From Silicimonas sp. (GTDB lineage: Bacteria > Pseudomonadota > Alphaproteobacteria > Rhodobacterales > Rhodobacteraceae), in contig JAJEAC010000159.1 in assembly GCA_022824315.1 (NCBI GenBank), forward strand, positions 1 through 33,927: DNA of 33,927 nt, given 5' to 3'. A model generated the notes under the pieces. It was not told the DNA's origin, did not search any database, and saw only the letters and a list, made by a program, of their open reading frames with translations. This document shows, piece after piece, positions 8,463 through 17,136 of the stretch. The position numbers and the translations under genes are program-made. Position 1 is the stretch's first letter. The number at the start of each line of letters is the position of its first letter.

Positions 8463-8582
8463 CGCGGTCGTGCCGGCACGGGTCGCCAGTTCGAGCGCGA
8501 CCTGATTAGCGATCGCACGAAATCGGGCCAGGCCGCAAAGACACGGGGCAAGACGTGTGGTCGCCCTGCGCTGCGTCGATGA
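8463..8582 (+). pseudogene. Serine resolvase remnant (Tn3-type element)
   Basis: One short frame reads GRQFERDLISDRTKSGQAAK followed by TRGKTCGRP. This matches the stretch of small serine recombinases that ends the catalytic domain (the E-R-x-L-I-S-x-R-T helix) and leads into the R-G-x-x-x-G-R-P linker before the C-terminal HTH. The catalytic serine region and the HTH domain are missing. It directly overlaps a Tn3-family transposase fragment, which supports origin from one decayed transposon. Confidence 0.6.
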
Positions 8583-8790
8583 CCTCGCACTGCGCCAGGC
8601 CATCGAGAAACAGCTCAAAATGGTTGAGCTGGCCAACCGCTTCGCCCCCTCCGTCGCCGTAGAAAATCCGCGCGAGTTCACCCAGGCCAAAAGTGGGGAG
8701 GAGCAGGAAATCGCGGAAGCCTGCAACCGGCTGATCAAGAACAGCATCGTCTGTTGGAGCCAGCTCTGCCTCGCCAGACGCCCCGAAAGG
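8557..8790 (+). pseudogene. Tn3-family transposase, C-terminal remnant
   Basis: The frame reads LRCVDDLALRQAIEKQLKMV, then ELANRFAPSVAVENPREFTQ, then EEQEIAEACNRLIKNSIVCW. This is the last part of one Tn3-family TnpA group (R-I-E-x-Q-L-N-x-x-E, N-x-F, N-x-x-E-F, E-E-Q-x-I-A-E-x-C-x-R-L-I-x-N-x-I-x-C-W). Full TnpA proteins are around 1000 residues; only about 75 remain. The frame continues to 8985 without family similarity. With the overlapping resolvase fragment it marks the scar of a Tn3-like transposon. Confidence 0.7.
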
Positions 8791-9108
8791 GCCAGCGACG
8801 AAGAGGCAAGGGAACGTCCGCGACGCATCATTGCCCCTTGTAGGACATCTGGGATCTTTGTTGCGATGAACCCGATTCGCACGGTTCGCCGCCCGCGACG
8901 ACCTCCGGAACGACCGATTTGCACCCTCCCGGGGGCACGACCGACCATTGCCCCGACCTCCCCTGTCCTCACGAGATCCTCCTAGGGTGGTCGATTTGGG
9001 GGGTGGCAGAACGACCCTCCCCTGCGGGCGCCGTTTCGTCCTGTATCGCGGCACATGCGTCCGTGCCGTCCTGGTGCGGGCGGGTCCATTGAAGACGAGG
9101 AGATGAAC
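8791..9108. other. 318-bp stretch with no recognisable gene
   Basis: This lies between the Tn3 relic and the small HTH gene. Long frames on both strands here have low-complexity, Arg/Pro-rich translations typical of non-coding high-GC DNA. I see no terminal inverted repeat of the former transposon. The GAGGAG at its right end serves the next gene. Confidence 0.4.
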
Positions 9109-9345
9109 ATGACGGACAAAGGAATGTACATGGACACGCGGCAGGCGGGCCAGTTCCTCGGGCTGTCCTCGAAGACGCTGTCGCGCTACCGGGTCTCCGG
9201 GGATGGTCCGGTGTTTCACCGGTTCGGCACCCGGATCCGGTACCGGCGCGAAGATCTTGAGGCCTGGGCGACGACGCGCCGCCGCGCCTCGACCTCTGAC
9301 GACCGCACAGCTTCGAAGGCAGGTTTGCGATCGCGCGGAAGATGA
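9109..9345 (+). CDS. Small helix-turn-helix (HTH_17/excisionase-like) DNA-binding protein
   Basis: The 78-residue product contains YMDTRQAGQFLGLSSKTLSR followed by YRVSGDGPVFHRFGTRIRYR and REDLEAWATTRR. This is the complete MerR-like winged HTH of the HTH_17/excisionase type (helix-turn-helix, then the G-P-x-x-x-R-x-G-x-x-x-R-Y wing, then DLE-W). Such proteins serve as excisionases or as regulators of plasmid and integrative-element transfer genes. The ATG at 9109 is preferred over 9103 because GAGGAG lies about 7 bases before it. The place among mobile-element relics suggests it is a leftover of an integrated element, but no relaxase or integrase partner is adjacent. It may still be expressed. 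Confidence 0.72.
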   Translation: MTDKGMYMDTRQAGQFLGLSSKTLSRYRVSGDGPVFHRFGTRIRYRREDLEAWATTRRRASTSDDRTASKAGLRSRGR

Positions 9346-9718
9346 ATGCCGGCGAGACGTTTTCGGACAGATCGACGCCTGGCTTAGAGGCATTGGCCGG
9401 AGGCAGCCAAGACCTCGAACGTCCCGCTTGTCTCGCAAGCAAGGGACGAGAGCCGAGCGGCGGGCGCTGCATCCGGAAGCGTGCGGCTTGCGGGAGACGG
9501 ACTTCCGCGACGGCGTGGCGGCGAAACGTGCGGTCTCATCGTCGGCAGTTGAGTGAATGGGCTGGTGCGCCGCAGAGGCTCTGATCGCGGTTGGGTTTGC
9601 GGACGAAGCAATTCGCGCTGTACGGGTCGGCAGAAGGAGGGTAATTGGACGATAGTTCGGACGCACCCATTGCCCAGTCACCCGGAGACGGCTATCTTTC
9701 GAAAAACAAGAGCAGGAC
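9346..9718. other. 373-bp stretch upstream of parE, nothing identified
   Basis: Short open frames exist on both strands but none shows a family pattern. Their Arg/Ser-rich translations look like chance frames. The right end must hold the parE promoter and ribosome-binding region; an AGCAGGACAT context lies just before the parE ATG, with only a weak Shine-Dalgarno (AGGA). No promoter could be assigned with confidence. Confidence 0.4.
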
Positions 9719-11677
9719 ATGGCCGAAGATCTTCTCGCAGCGACCGTAGCAGATACCTATGACGCAGCTTCGATCGAGGTCCTTGAGGGCCTCGAAGCGG
9801 TGCGAAAGCGCCCGGGGATGTATATTGGCGGAACCGACGAGCGCGCACTTCACCACCTCGTTGCCGAAGTCCTCGACAATGCGATGGACGAGGCCGTTGC
9901 GGGCCATGCAAGCCGCATCGAGGTCGAATTCCATGACGATCACTCGGTCACGATTCGGGACAACGGTCGCGGCATTCCGGTTGAATCGCACCCGAAGTTC
10001 CCGGACCGCTCCGCGCTGGAGATCATTCTCTGCGAACTGCACTCGGGCGGAAAGTTTTCCGGAAAGGCCTACGAGACGTCGGGTGGCCTGCACGGAGTTG
10101 GCATCTCGGTCGTGAATGCGCTCTCCGACCAGCTTCGCGTCGAGGTCGCGCGGGACAGGCAGGTTTATGCACAGGAGTTTTCGCGCGGCATTCCTCTCTC
10201 GGGCGTCGAGAACGTGGGCGCCGCCTCCAACCGGCGCGGTACCGCCGTCACGTTTCACCCAGATCACGAGATATTCGGCTCGCTCAAGCTTTCCCCGGCG
10301 CGGCTCTTCAAGATGGCCCGTTCCAAGGCCTATCTCTTCAGTGGCGTCGAGATCCGCTGGAGATGTGCGCTTGATGCAGATGGCATCCCCCCGGAAGCCA
10401 CGTTTCGCTTTCCGGGTGGCCTTTCGGATTTTCTGACCGAAAGCCTGAACGGCGACACAACCTATGCAGAGCAGCCCTTTGCGGGTCAGGTCGGCTTCAA
10501 CGAGAAGTTCGGGGAACCTGGCAAGGTCGAATGGGCGATCAACTGGACGGCGGCGCGAGACGGATTCATCCAGAGCTATTGCAACACGGTGCCAACGCCT
10601 GAGGGCGGTACGCACGAGACGGGGTTTTGGGCAGCAATTCTCAAGGGGATTCGTGCCTATGGGGACCTGGTGGGAAACCGCAAGTCCTCGCAGATTGCGC
10701 GTGAAGATCTGACAACCGGCGGGGTGGCGCTGGTGTCCATCTTCATCCGCGAGCCGCAATTCGTCGGGCAGACGAAGGACAGGCTTTCCACCGAAAGCGC
10801 AGCGAAAATGGTCGAGGGTGCGGTTCGCGACCATTTCGACAACTGGCTTGCCGCCGACACGAAGTCGGCAGGGGCCATTCTGGACTTCCTCGTCCTGCGG
10901 GCGGAGGAGCGGATGCGTCGCCGACAGGAAAAGGAAACGGCGCGCAAGAGCGCGACCAGGAAACTCCGCCTCCCCGGCAAGCTGACAGATTGCACGGCCA
11001 AGTCCCGCGACGGCACGGAGATCTTCCTCGTTGAGGGCGATTCCGCCGGCGGTTCCGCCAAGGCCGCCCGCAACCGGGAATTCCAGGCGCTCCTGCCCCT
11101 TCGCGGCAAGGTCCTGAACGTTCTCGGGGCTGCGTCGGCGAAGCTCATGCAGAACCAGGAGATCAGAGATCTATGCGAAGCCCTGGGGTGCAGCATGGGC
11201 GCTCGCTTCGATGTCGATGACCTGCGGTACGACAAGGTCATCATCATGACTGACGCCGATGTGGACGGCGCCCACATCTCATCGCTCCTCATGACGTTTT
11301 TCTACACCCAGATGCGGCCTTTGGTCGACAGGGGGCATCTCTACCTTGCCTGTCCTCCGCTGTACCGGCTGACCCAGGGAGCCAATCGCACCTATGTGGC
11401 CAGCGATGCCGAAAAGGAGCGCGTTCTTGCCGAAGGGCTGGGCGGCAAGGGCAAGATCGCCGTCCAGCGATTCAAGGGCTTGGGCGAAATGGACGCCAAG
11501 GACCTCAAGGAGACCACGATGGATCCGGCATCGCGGACGCTGATCCGGGTCACGACCGACGAGGACGTGCCCGGAGAGACCGGGGACCTGGTCGAGCGCC
11601 TGATGGGGAAGAAGCCGGAGTTGCGGTTCCAGTACATCCAGGAGAACGCACGGTTCGCGGAAGACCTGGATGTTTGA
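9719..11677 (+). CDS. parE: DNA topoisomerase IV subunit B
   Basis: The 652-residue protein is a full type IIA topoisomerase ATPase/TOPRIM subunit. Together with ParC it decatenates daughter chromosomes. Motifs in order: LEAVRKRPGMYIG; the GHKL ATP site EVLDNAMDEA, DNGRGIPVE and SGGLHGVGISVVNALS; the transducer lysine segment QTKDRLS; the TOPRIM EGDSAGGSAK with LLPLRGKVLNV; the metal-binding MTDADVDGAHI; and the C-terminal QRFKGLGEM. The AQEF- and YGDL-type inserts and the length of about 650 fit ParE rather than the longer GyrB. The frame begins MAEDLLAATVADTYDAASIE, as in alphaproteobacterial ParE. It stands alone, convergent with lolD. It serves as a chromosomal anchor between two mobile-DNA zones. 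Confidence 0.95.
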   Translation: MAEDLLAATVADTYDAASIEVLEGLEAVRKRPGMYIGGTDERALHHLVAEVLDNAMDEAVAGHASRIEVEFHDDHSVTIRDNGRGIPVESHPKFPDRSALEIILCELHSGGKFSGKAYETSGGLHGVGISVVNALSDQLRVEVARDRQVYAQEFSRGIPLSGVENVGAASNRRGTAVTFHPDHEIFGSLKLSPARLFKMARSKAYLFSGVEIRWRCALDADGIPPEATFRFPGGLSDFLTESLNGDTTYAEQPFAGQVGFNEKFGEPGKVEWAINWTAARDGFIQSYCNTVPTPEGGTHETGFWAAILKGIRAYGDLVGNRKSSQIAREDLTTGGVALVSIFIREPQFVGQTKDRLSTESAAKMVEGAVRDHFDNWLAADTKSAGAILDFLVLRAEERMRRRQEKETARKSATRKLRLPGKLTDCTAKSRDGTEIFLVEGDSAGGSAKAARNREFQALLPLRGKVLNVLGAASAKLMQNQEIRDLCEALGCSMGARFDVDDLRYDKVIIMTDADVDGAHISSLLMTFFYTQMRPLVDRGHLYLACPPLYRLTQGANRTYVASDAEKERVLAEGLGGKGKIAVQRFKGLGEMDAKDLKETTMDPASRTLIRVTTDEDVPGETGDLVERLMGKKPELRFQYIQENARFAEDLDV

Positions 11678-11749
11678 AGATGAGAAGAGGGCGTGAACAC
11701 GCCTGATCGACCTGAGGTCGCTCGCCAGCCGCGACCCCGGGAATGCGGA

Positions 11750-12424
11750 TCAGCGGAGCTTCCCGTCTTCCAGTCGCACGATCCGGTCCATGATCGACGC
11801 AAGCTCGCGGTTGTGGGTCGCGATGACGGCCGCAAGACCGGTTTCCCTTACCAGGTCCATGAGTGCCGAAAACACGTCTTGCGACGTTGCCGGGTCCAGG
11901 TTGCCCGTGGGTTCGTCGGCCAGCATAATCTTGGGGCCGTTTGCCAAGGCACGGCAGAACGCGACCCGTTGCTGCTCGCCGCCGGACAGCGCGGCGGGCC
12001 GGTGCCCGACGCGTTCGCCCAAGCCCACCCGCGTGAGGAGGTTCTCGGCGCGTGCCCTCGCGTCTGGTGCGGGCACTGCATTTGCGAGTTGCGGCAGGAC
12101 GACATTCTCGAGTGCCGAGAACTCCGGCAGGAGATGATGAAACTGGTAGACAAACCCGATGTCCTGTCGCCTCGCGGCCGTGCGCGCGGCTTCGCCTGCC
12201 CGCGTCATGTCGGCACCGTCAATGGCAACGGTTCCGGCATCGCAAGAATCAAGAAGTCCGGCAACATGCAGCAGCGTGGACTTGCCCGCGCCGGAGGGTG
12301 CGACAAGGGCCACGACCTCGCCGACTGCAAGGGACAGGTCGGCGCCTTCGAGCACGGTCAGCGCATTCGGCTTGCCCAGGTTGTACGTCTTCTTGACATC
12401 CTGCAGCGTCAGCACGTCACTCAT
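11750..12424 (-). CDS. lolD: Lipoprotein-releasing system ATPase LolD
   Basis: The 224-residue ABC ATPase shows Walker [10 protein letters not shown], a Q-loop [18 protein letters not shown], the signature [15 protein letters not shown], Walker [13 protein letters not shown] and the H-loop VIATHNREL. The Q-F-H-H-L-L-P-E-F-(S/T)-A motif is characteristic of LolD, the motor that powers release of outer-membrane lipoproteins from the inner membrane to LolA. Its start overlaps the end of the upstream permease gene by 8 bases, so the two genes form an operon and are translationally linked. Length is normal. Confidence 0.94.
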   Translation of the reverse strand: MSDVLTLQDVKKTYNLGKPNALTVLEGADLSLAVGEVVALVAPSGAGKSTLLHVAGLLDSCDAGTVAIDGADMTRAGEAARTAARRQDIGFVYQFHHLLPEFSALENVVLPQLANAVPAPDARARAENLLTRVGLGERVGHRPAALSGGEQQRVAFCRALANGPKIMLADEPTGNLDPATSQDVFSALMDLVRETGLAAVIATHNRELASIMDRIVRLEDGKLR

Positions 12425-13700
12425 ATCGGAGAGCCTCGACCGGGTTCATTCGGGCGGCACGCCGGGCGGGGAAAAGCGTGATGCCCCATGACAGCGTCAG
12501 CGAGAGCCCGACGGCGGCGAGCACGTCGCTCAGTTCGAGTTTTGCCGGCAGACGGTAGATGCCGCGCACGGAGGCTTCCCAGACCTCGCCGCCGGTGACC
12601 CCGTTCACGAACGCGAGGATCGGGTCAAAATAGATTGCGAAGAGACAGCCGAGAATGACGCCGAAGAGCGTCCCGAGCGTGCCAATGAGTGCGCCTGTCA
12701 GAAAGAACACCCTCATGACGGCGCCTTGGGTCAGCCCGATCGTCCGAAGGATGCCGATGTCCCGGCCCTTGTTCTTGACGAGCATGACCAGCCCGCTGAT
12801 GATGTTCATCGACGCGATCAGGACAAGGACGCTCATCAGCACGAACATCACGGTGTCCTCGACCTCAAGCGCCCTGAGGAAGCCGCCGGCCGAGTCCTTC
12901 CATGTCCAGACCCGGGCCCGTTCGCCGCCGGCCTCGCGAAGCACGGGCGCGATGGCCTCGATGGTCTCCGGCTCGACGACGTTCACCTCGATTTCGTCTG
13001 CAACGCCCTTCCGGTTGAAATAGGTTTGGGCTTCTGCAAACGGCAGGTAAGCACGGGTTCGGTCGATGTCGTAGCGCCCGGAACTGAAGATGTAGACGAC
13101 TTCGTACTCGTTCACTCGCGGGCTTGTTCCAAATGGACTCTTCACGCCCTCGGGATTGATGAGGCGAACCACGCCACCGATTGTCACGCCGAGCGACCGG
13201 GCCGCCTCCCGCCCGATCGCGATGCCCCGGCCAAAATCCTCGATCGTTCCCAGAGTCCCGTCTGGATCTGCAATGCGCGGGATCCGCTCAAGATCCTGTC
13301 CGGCGATGCCGAAGACGTCCATGCCGCTGGTCTTGCCGCGGTGAACTGCCATCACCTGGCCCCTGACCAGCGGCGCGACGCGGGTGACCCCCTCGACCGC
13401 GCTGAGCCGATCGGCCCAGTCCGCGTAGTCCGGTATCACGTCCGTGACGTTGCCGCTCTCGGTCACGTAGCTTCTGGAATAGACGGTGACGTGGGCATTT
13501 GCGCCGAGGATGGTCGAGACGAATTCGTCGCGAAAGCCCGAGCGGACTGCAAGCGTGATGATGAGCGCCGCAACGGCCAGCGTGATTCCGATCAGGCTGA
13601 TCCAGGTCATGACGCTGACCCCGCCCTCGGCCCGCTTTGCGCGAAGGTACCGCCAGGCGATCAGGAATTCATAGGCTGCGAACGGCGCTGGGGTTGCCAT
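12417..13700 (-). CDS. lolC: Lipoprotein-releasing system permease LolC/LolE
   Basis: The product is a 427-residue inner-membrane permease of the LolC/E (FtsX/MacB-like) type. It has one N-terminal helix around [20 protein letters not shown], a periplasmic domain of about 220 residues, and three C-terminal helices (including [20 protein letters not shown] and [20 protein letters not shown]). The ending [17 protein letters not shown] is the usual family signature. Many alphaproteobacteria have a single LolC/E-type permease acting as a homodimer; whether to call this C, E or F cannot be decided here. The ATG at 13700 was preferred to the GTG at 13721 because GGAG lies 7 bases before it. It is co-transcribed with lolD. 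Confidence 0.92.
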   Translation of the reverse strand: MATPAPFAAYEFLIAWRYLRAKRAEGGVSVMTWISLIGITLAVAALIITLAVRSGFRDEFVSTILGANAHVTVYSRSYVTESGNVTDVIPDYADWADRLSAVEGVTRVAPLVRGQVMAVHRGKTSGMDVFGIAGQDLERIPRIADPDGTLGTIEDFGRGIAIGREAARSLGVTIGGVVRLINPEGVKSPFGTSPRVNEYEVVYIFSSGRYDIDRTRAYLPFAEAQTYFNRKGVADEIEVNVVEPETIEAIAPVLREAGGERARVWTWKDSAGGFLRALEVEDTVMFVLMSVLVLIASMNIISGLVMLVKNKGRDIGILRTIGLTQGAVMRVFFLTGALIGTLGTLFGVILGCLFAIYFDPILAFVNGVTGGEVWEASVRGIYRLPAKLELSDVLAAVGLSLTLSWGITLFPARRAARMNPVEALRYE

Positions 13701-14014
13701 GTCTGCTCCGATTTGCGCCACTCAATGGCCGGGTAGGGACGCGGGGTCAATCCGTTTCCTGGACGCATCACGATGACCGTGCATGTCGATCAACCGGGTT
13801 CACGCACTTGATTTATTCCGCAACCATGTCAACGGTGTCCGCTCCTGGCTCCGCCTGACGGCGCATTTGCGTGTTTGACCCTTTATTTACGTGCATTTGC
13901 GCTTCACTCGATTTGCCAATCGCCGTCAGCGGCGGACCGAAACAGCCCCCATTTGCATTCCGCGTGTTGACTTCCGTGTTGCATATGTGCGCGTTCCGGG
14001 ATAGCCTGCTCATC

Positions 14015-15270
14015 ATGGAAGACCTCAAGTCAGCAAAGCGCGTGGCCCGGGTGAAGCTCACCCTGACCAAGCGCACAGTGGACGCCCTGGAGCCTGAGGA
14101 CAAGTCCTGGATCGCGTGGGACGACAGGCTGGTCGGCTTCGGCTGCCGCGTGCAGCCCTCCGGCACCAAGTCCTTCATCGTCAACTACCGCTCCGGCGAC
14201 GGCGGGCGCAAGGCGCCGAACAAGCGCGTCGTCATCGGACGCCACGGCCGGGTCGGCCCCGACGAAGCGCGCAGGAAGGCGCGCGACATGCTCGGGCAGG
14301 TCGCGCGGGGCGAGGATCCGGCGGGAGAGCGGGCCGAGGCGCGCGGCGTGCCGACGCTGGCCGAGGCCTTCGAGACCTACATCAAGGCGAACCCGAAACG
14401 CGCGGACAGGACCGTGAAGCTCTACCGCCAGGTCCTGCGGGGCAAGCTCGGCGACTGGGCGAGGCGACCGCTCGACGCCATCACCCGGCAGGACGTGGAG
14501 GACCGGTTCAACCGGATCACAGAGAGGCACGGCTGGGCGACGGGGAACCAGGCGATGTCGCTGCTGCGCTCGGTCTATCGCCGGCCCTGCGCGGACCACG
14601 AGGGCCTGCGCAACCCGGTCGATCTCTGGCTGGCGGCGGGCGGGCGCTTCAACGCCAAACGGCGGCGGCGGATCCCGGGCCCGGCGGAGGTGCTGCCACG
14701 CTGGCGCGCGGGCATCGAGGCGGTCGTGCCCAGTCCCGCTCTCCGCGACATCTTCCTGATCGGCCTCTACACCGGCATGCGCCGGGGCGAGGTCGTGTCG
14801 CTGCGCTGGGAGCGGGTCGACCTGGAGCGGCGCGTCCTGCGGGTCGAGGAGACGAAGTCGGGGGTGCCGCTCGAGCTTCCGGTCACGCGGCAGCTCGCCG
14901 CCATCTTCGAGCGGCTCCGGTCGGATTGCGGCCAGACGGCGCCGTCGGGCTGGGTTTTCCCGTCGCCGAAGAAGGCGCGGGCAGGCCATGTCGCGGACGT
15001 CGCGCGGTTCCATGAAGGCATCGGTGAAGTTGCTGAGACCCGCTTCTGGTTCCACGGGCTGCGCAACGCCTTCATCACGGTGCCCGAGCGCGAGCTGATG
15101 CTGCCGCGCTCGCTGACCCCAAGCGGCTGGTGAACCACGCGCGCCCGTCGGACGTGACGGAGGGCTGCGCCGCCGACTGGACGGTGGACCAGCTGCGCGA
15201 GCCGGCACAGCGGATCGCGGATCGCATCGACGAGCTTGCGACGTTTGAACCGACGGCCATGCGCGTTTGA
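14015..15270 (+). pseudogene. Tyrosine integrase (DUF4102 type), frameshifted and lacking the catalytic Tyr
   Basis: The N-terminus has the DUF4102/Arm-type pattern (LTKRTVDALEPEDKSWIAWD and GFGCRVQPSGTKSFIVNYRS). The catalytic domain has IGLYTGMRRGEVVSLRW (Arg I) and FHGLRNAFITV (the H-x-L-R box). The open frame ends at 15133 as LPRSLTPSGW. Similarity resumes in another frame as KRLVNHARPSDVTEGCAADW through WTVDQLREPAQRIADRIDEL to a stop at 15270. The pattern needs ACC AAG where ACCCCAAG is found, consistent with a two-base insertion in a C-run near 15110. In relatives the last block reads TEGYAADW with the nucleophile Tyr; here it is Cys. Both lesions predict a dead enzyme. No att site or tRNA is visible beside it. 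Confidence 0.85.
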
Positions 15271-15585
15271 GAGCGTTGAGCAAATCGGGCAGCGACCGTT
15301 CGCATCCCCACTCGCAAGTTCCCTGATCCGGCCTCCGGGTCATTCAACGGGACGCCGGCGCGGTCGACGGCAGCAGCGAACCAAAGCACGCCGCGAGCAT
15401 CCTGTCGCGTTCAGAAACGCCTTCTTGGCCTTGTCGTGAGCTTGTCCGGCAGCCTTCCCTTCCAGAAGAGAGCCGTGAAGGATCGCTTCGACCGCGAACG
15501 TCGCGGGCTGATGTCCATCAGAACGCGCGACGAGGGCAACATCAGTTTGCGTGAGGACGCTCACCTGGGTTGTCCACTTGGTCGG
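15271..15585. other. 315-bp stretch with no recognisable gene
   Basis: This lies downstream of the broken integrase. Frames on both strands are short and show no family pattern. It is probably decayed cargo of the former integrated element. Confidence 0.4.
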
Positions 15586-16134
15586 TCAAGCTGTCGGGAA
15601 ACATCTGTTCCCGCATCTGGATGGCTGAAGCGGCGGCGTCGTCCGAAGGCGAGCGAGCACTGAACCGGAGTTGCATCTCGTCGCGAATGTGGCGACCGTG
15701 AGCGAGGGATGGGCTACGAATTGAATTCTGTCCGCGAACGCGCGAAAGCGGTGAGCATGGGGGGTCTCGGCTCGAAAGCCGAGGAGCTCTCGGTTGCGCT
15801 CGTCGAAGAAGTGGACGTGGAATGAATCCGACGACAGCAACGAGAGGAACTCGCGAGCGATCTCCTCGTCGAAGAGCGTAGTGCAAATGATCAGCGGTTC
15901 ATCGCTGTCATCGAAGAAGGCTGTTATCAGGCCGTACGTCGTAACGGTACCAACACTCACGGGGGCCAAGTAGAAGCGGACTCCTTCGCGCAGTTTGGCA
16001 GTATGGGCCATCTCTCGCGCGGCCTTCACCAAGAGGATCATTCGCGAGTCGCCTCGGCGGCAGGTGGGCCGCAGGCCTCCGCGAAAGTCCAAAAATTCGT
16101 CCAGGATCTCTGGGTTCGTCACACTAAGCTTCAT
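15586..16134 (-). CDS. Hypothetical protein, 182 residues
   Basis: I do not recognise the family. The first 140 residues look like a real folded protein: NPEILDEFLDFRGGLRPTCR, KAAREMAHTAKLREGVRFYL, APVSVGTVTTYGLITAFFDD, DEPLIICTTLFDEEIAREFL and DSFHVHFFDERNRELLGFRA, with alternating hydrophobic strands and no signal peptide or membrane helix. The last 40 residues are Arg/Cys/Pro-rich and less protein-like, so the end may be altered by a frameshift. The ATG at 16134 has only a weak upstream purine run, and the start could differ. The position between the dead integrase and the regulon suggests cargo of the former mobile element. Confidence 0.5.
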   Translation of the reverse strand: MKLSVTNPEILDEFLDFRGGLRPTCRRGDSRMILLVKAAREMAHTAKLREGVRFYLAPVSVGTVTTYGLITAFFDDSDEPLIICTTLFDEEIAREFLSLLSSDSFHVHFFDERNRELLGFRAETPHAHRFRAFADRIQFVAHPSLTVATFATRCNSGSVLARLRTTPPLQPSRCGNRCFPTA

Positions 16135-16337
16135 TGGATCGCTTCAGGCATCGTCTGCATGCCTGCTGGATAAGACACTATCAGGGCAGCGCTACATGGC
16201 TTCGGGCGCAACATACGCACCACAGGAGTGCGCGAACTACCTCAGAAATGCCGGATAAGGCTCAAACCAGCCCGGACACGCTCCAATAATGAGTGTCAGC
16301 AAATTGTCGCCGTAAGCGTGAAGGGACAGCAGTGACC

Positions 16338-17009
16338 TCAATCGTCTTTCACTTCTTTCAGCCCCTCGATTTGCAAGGCGAGTCCGGTCTGAATATGAAC
16401 GGTGAAGGTTTCAAAAGCTTCGGTGACGTCGCCGGTGGCGATGGCGTCGACCAAGTTCAAGTGGTCGCCGAGCGATTGTGAAATATCGACGTTTTCGATT
16501 GCAGAAAACAAGTGAAACGCCATTGCCCTGCCCCAGATCATTTCGAACATTTCCAACAGGAATTTGTTTTTTGCCTCGACCATGAAGGCACGATGGATCC
16601 TGCGATTGGCTATGAAATAGTCCCGAGTCGACGGGTTGGTGAGGTCTTCCTCTTTGCGAATCAGGTTCCTTAAGCGATCCAGAGTTGTTGGGTCGGCTCG
16701 GGCAGCAAGAATGCGAGCGGCCTGTCCTTCTATGGCGGCGCGCGCTTGATACAATTGCCGAACTTCGGCTTGGTCCATGCGAGCCAGCCGGAAGCCGCCA
16801 CTTGCCGTAACTTCCAGAACGCCTTCCGCTTCCAGCCGCATCAGCGCCTCGCGAACAGGTGTACGGCTGATGTTCAGTTCGGCAGCAAGTTTTTCCTGAA
16901 CCAGCCGATCCTTGGCGGAGACCTCGCGACTCATGATTGCTTCGACCAATTGGTCATAGACCTTGTCTGCCAGCCGCCTGCGATGTGTCTTTATCTGCTT
17001 CAGAACCAC
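16338..17009 (-). CDS. GntR-family (FCD/FadR-type) transcriptional regulator
   Basis: The 223-residue protein has an N-terminal winged HTH: LADKVYDQLVEAIMSREVSA then LAAELNISRTPVREALMRLE and LEVTASGGFRLARM. This is the GntR signature including the recognition helix S-R-T-P-V-R-E-A-L. The C-terminal FCD helical domain includes YQARAAIEGQAARILAARAD and the metal/ligand-binding residues in IANRRIHRAFMVEAKNKF. Such proteins usually repress catabolic operons until a small acid ligand binds. GTG is the start, with GAGG about 6 bases upstream. It is divergent from the mgsA-like gene, and a good palindrome lies at each end of the 127-bp gap and again before the other two transcription units. It is therefore the likely master regulator of the island, probably self-regulated. 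Confidence 0.92.
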   Translation of the reverse strand: MVLKQIKTHRRRLADKVYDQLVEAIMSREVSAKDRLVQEKLAAELNISRTPVREALMRLEAEGVLEVTASGGFRLARMDQAEVRQLYQARAAIEGQAARILAARADPTTLDRLRNLIRKEEDLTNPSTRDYFIANRRIHRAFMVEAKNKFLLEMFEMIWGRAMAFHLFSAIENVDISQSLGDHLNLVDAIATGDVTEAFETFTVHIQTGLALQIEGLKEVKDD

Positions 17010-17032
17010 TTGCTACCTCGATTTCCTGTTTT

Positions 17033-17049
17033 TTGAATTCTGTATACAA
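17033..17049 (-). promoter_or_regulatory. Predicted operator of the GntR regulator gene (autoregulation)
   Basis: On the minus strand this reads TTGTATACAGAATTCAA, matching 13 of 17 positions of the palindrome CTGTATACAGTATACAG found in front of mgsA. It lies about 24 bp upstream of the regulator's GTG. A TTGGCA box on the minus strand about 17 bases before TACAGA would form a promoter whose -10 falls in this site. This is the weakest of the four sites. Confidence 0.55.
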
Positions 17050-17078
17050 AAACGCAACGCGTGCCAAGACGAATGGGG

Positions 17079-17112
17079 TTGATGCTGCCCACAAGCTGTA
17101 TACAGTATACAG
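17079..17112 (+). promoter_or_regulatory. Promoter with perfect palindromic operator in front of mgsABC-like genes
   Basis: Positions 17096-17112 read CTGTATACAGTATACAG: two 8-base half sites in perfect inverted order around a central A. A TTGATG box at 17079-17084 followed 16 bases later by TACAGT (17101-17106) gives a plausible sigma-70 promoter whose -10 lies inside the palindrome. The mgsA-like ATG is 24 bp downstream. FadR/GntR-type repressors bind short palindromes of this kind. Binding here would block RNA polymerase. Confidence 0.72.
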
Positions 17113-17136
17113 GAGAAAGGGAATAGGGAGCTCTTC

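Noticed and set aside
8506..9720. 404-codon minus-strand frame upstream of parE
   Set aside because: It crosses the Tn3 relic and the HTH gene, is Arg/Ser/Pro-rich and shows no family pattern; the plus-strand fragments explain the sequence better.
9692..10834. 380-codon minus-strand frame within parE
   Set aside because: It is a shadow of parE, whose motifs on the plus strand are complete.
11690..11703. Possible terminator hairpin (GGCGTGAACACGCC) between parE and lolD
   Set aside because: The stem is only five base pairs with a four-base loop, and no T-run follows on either strand.
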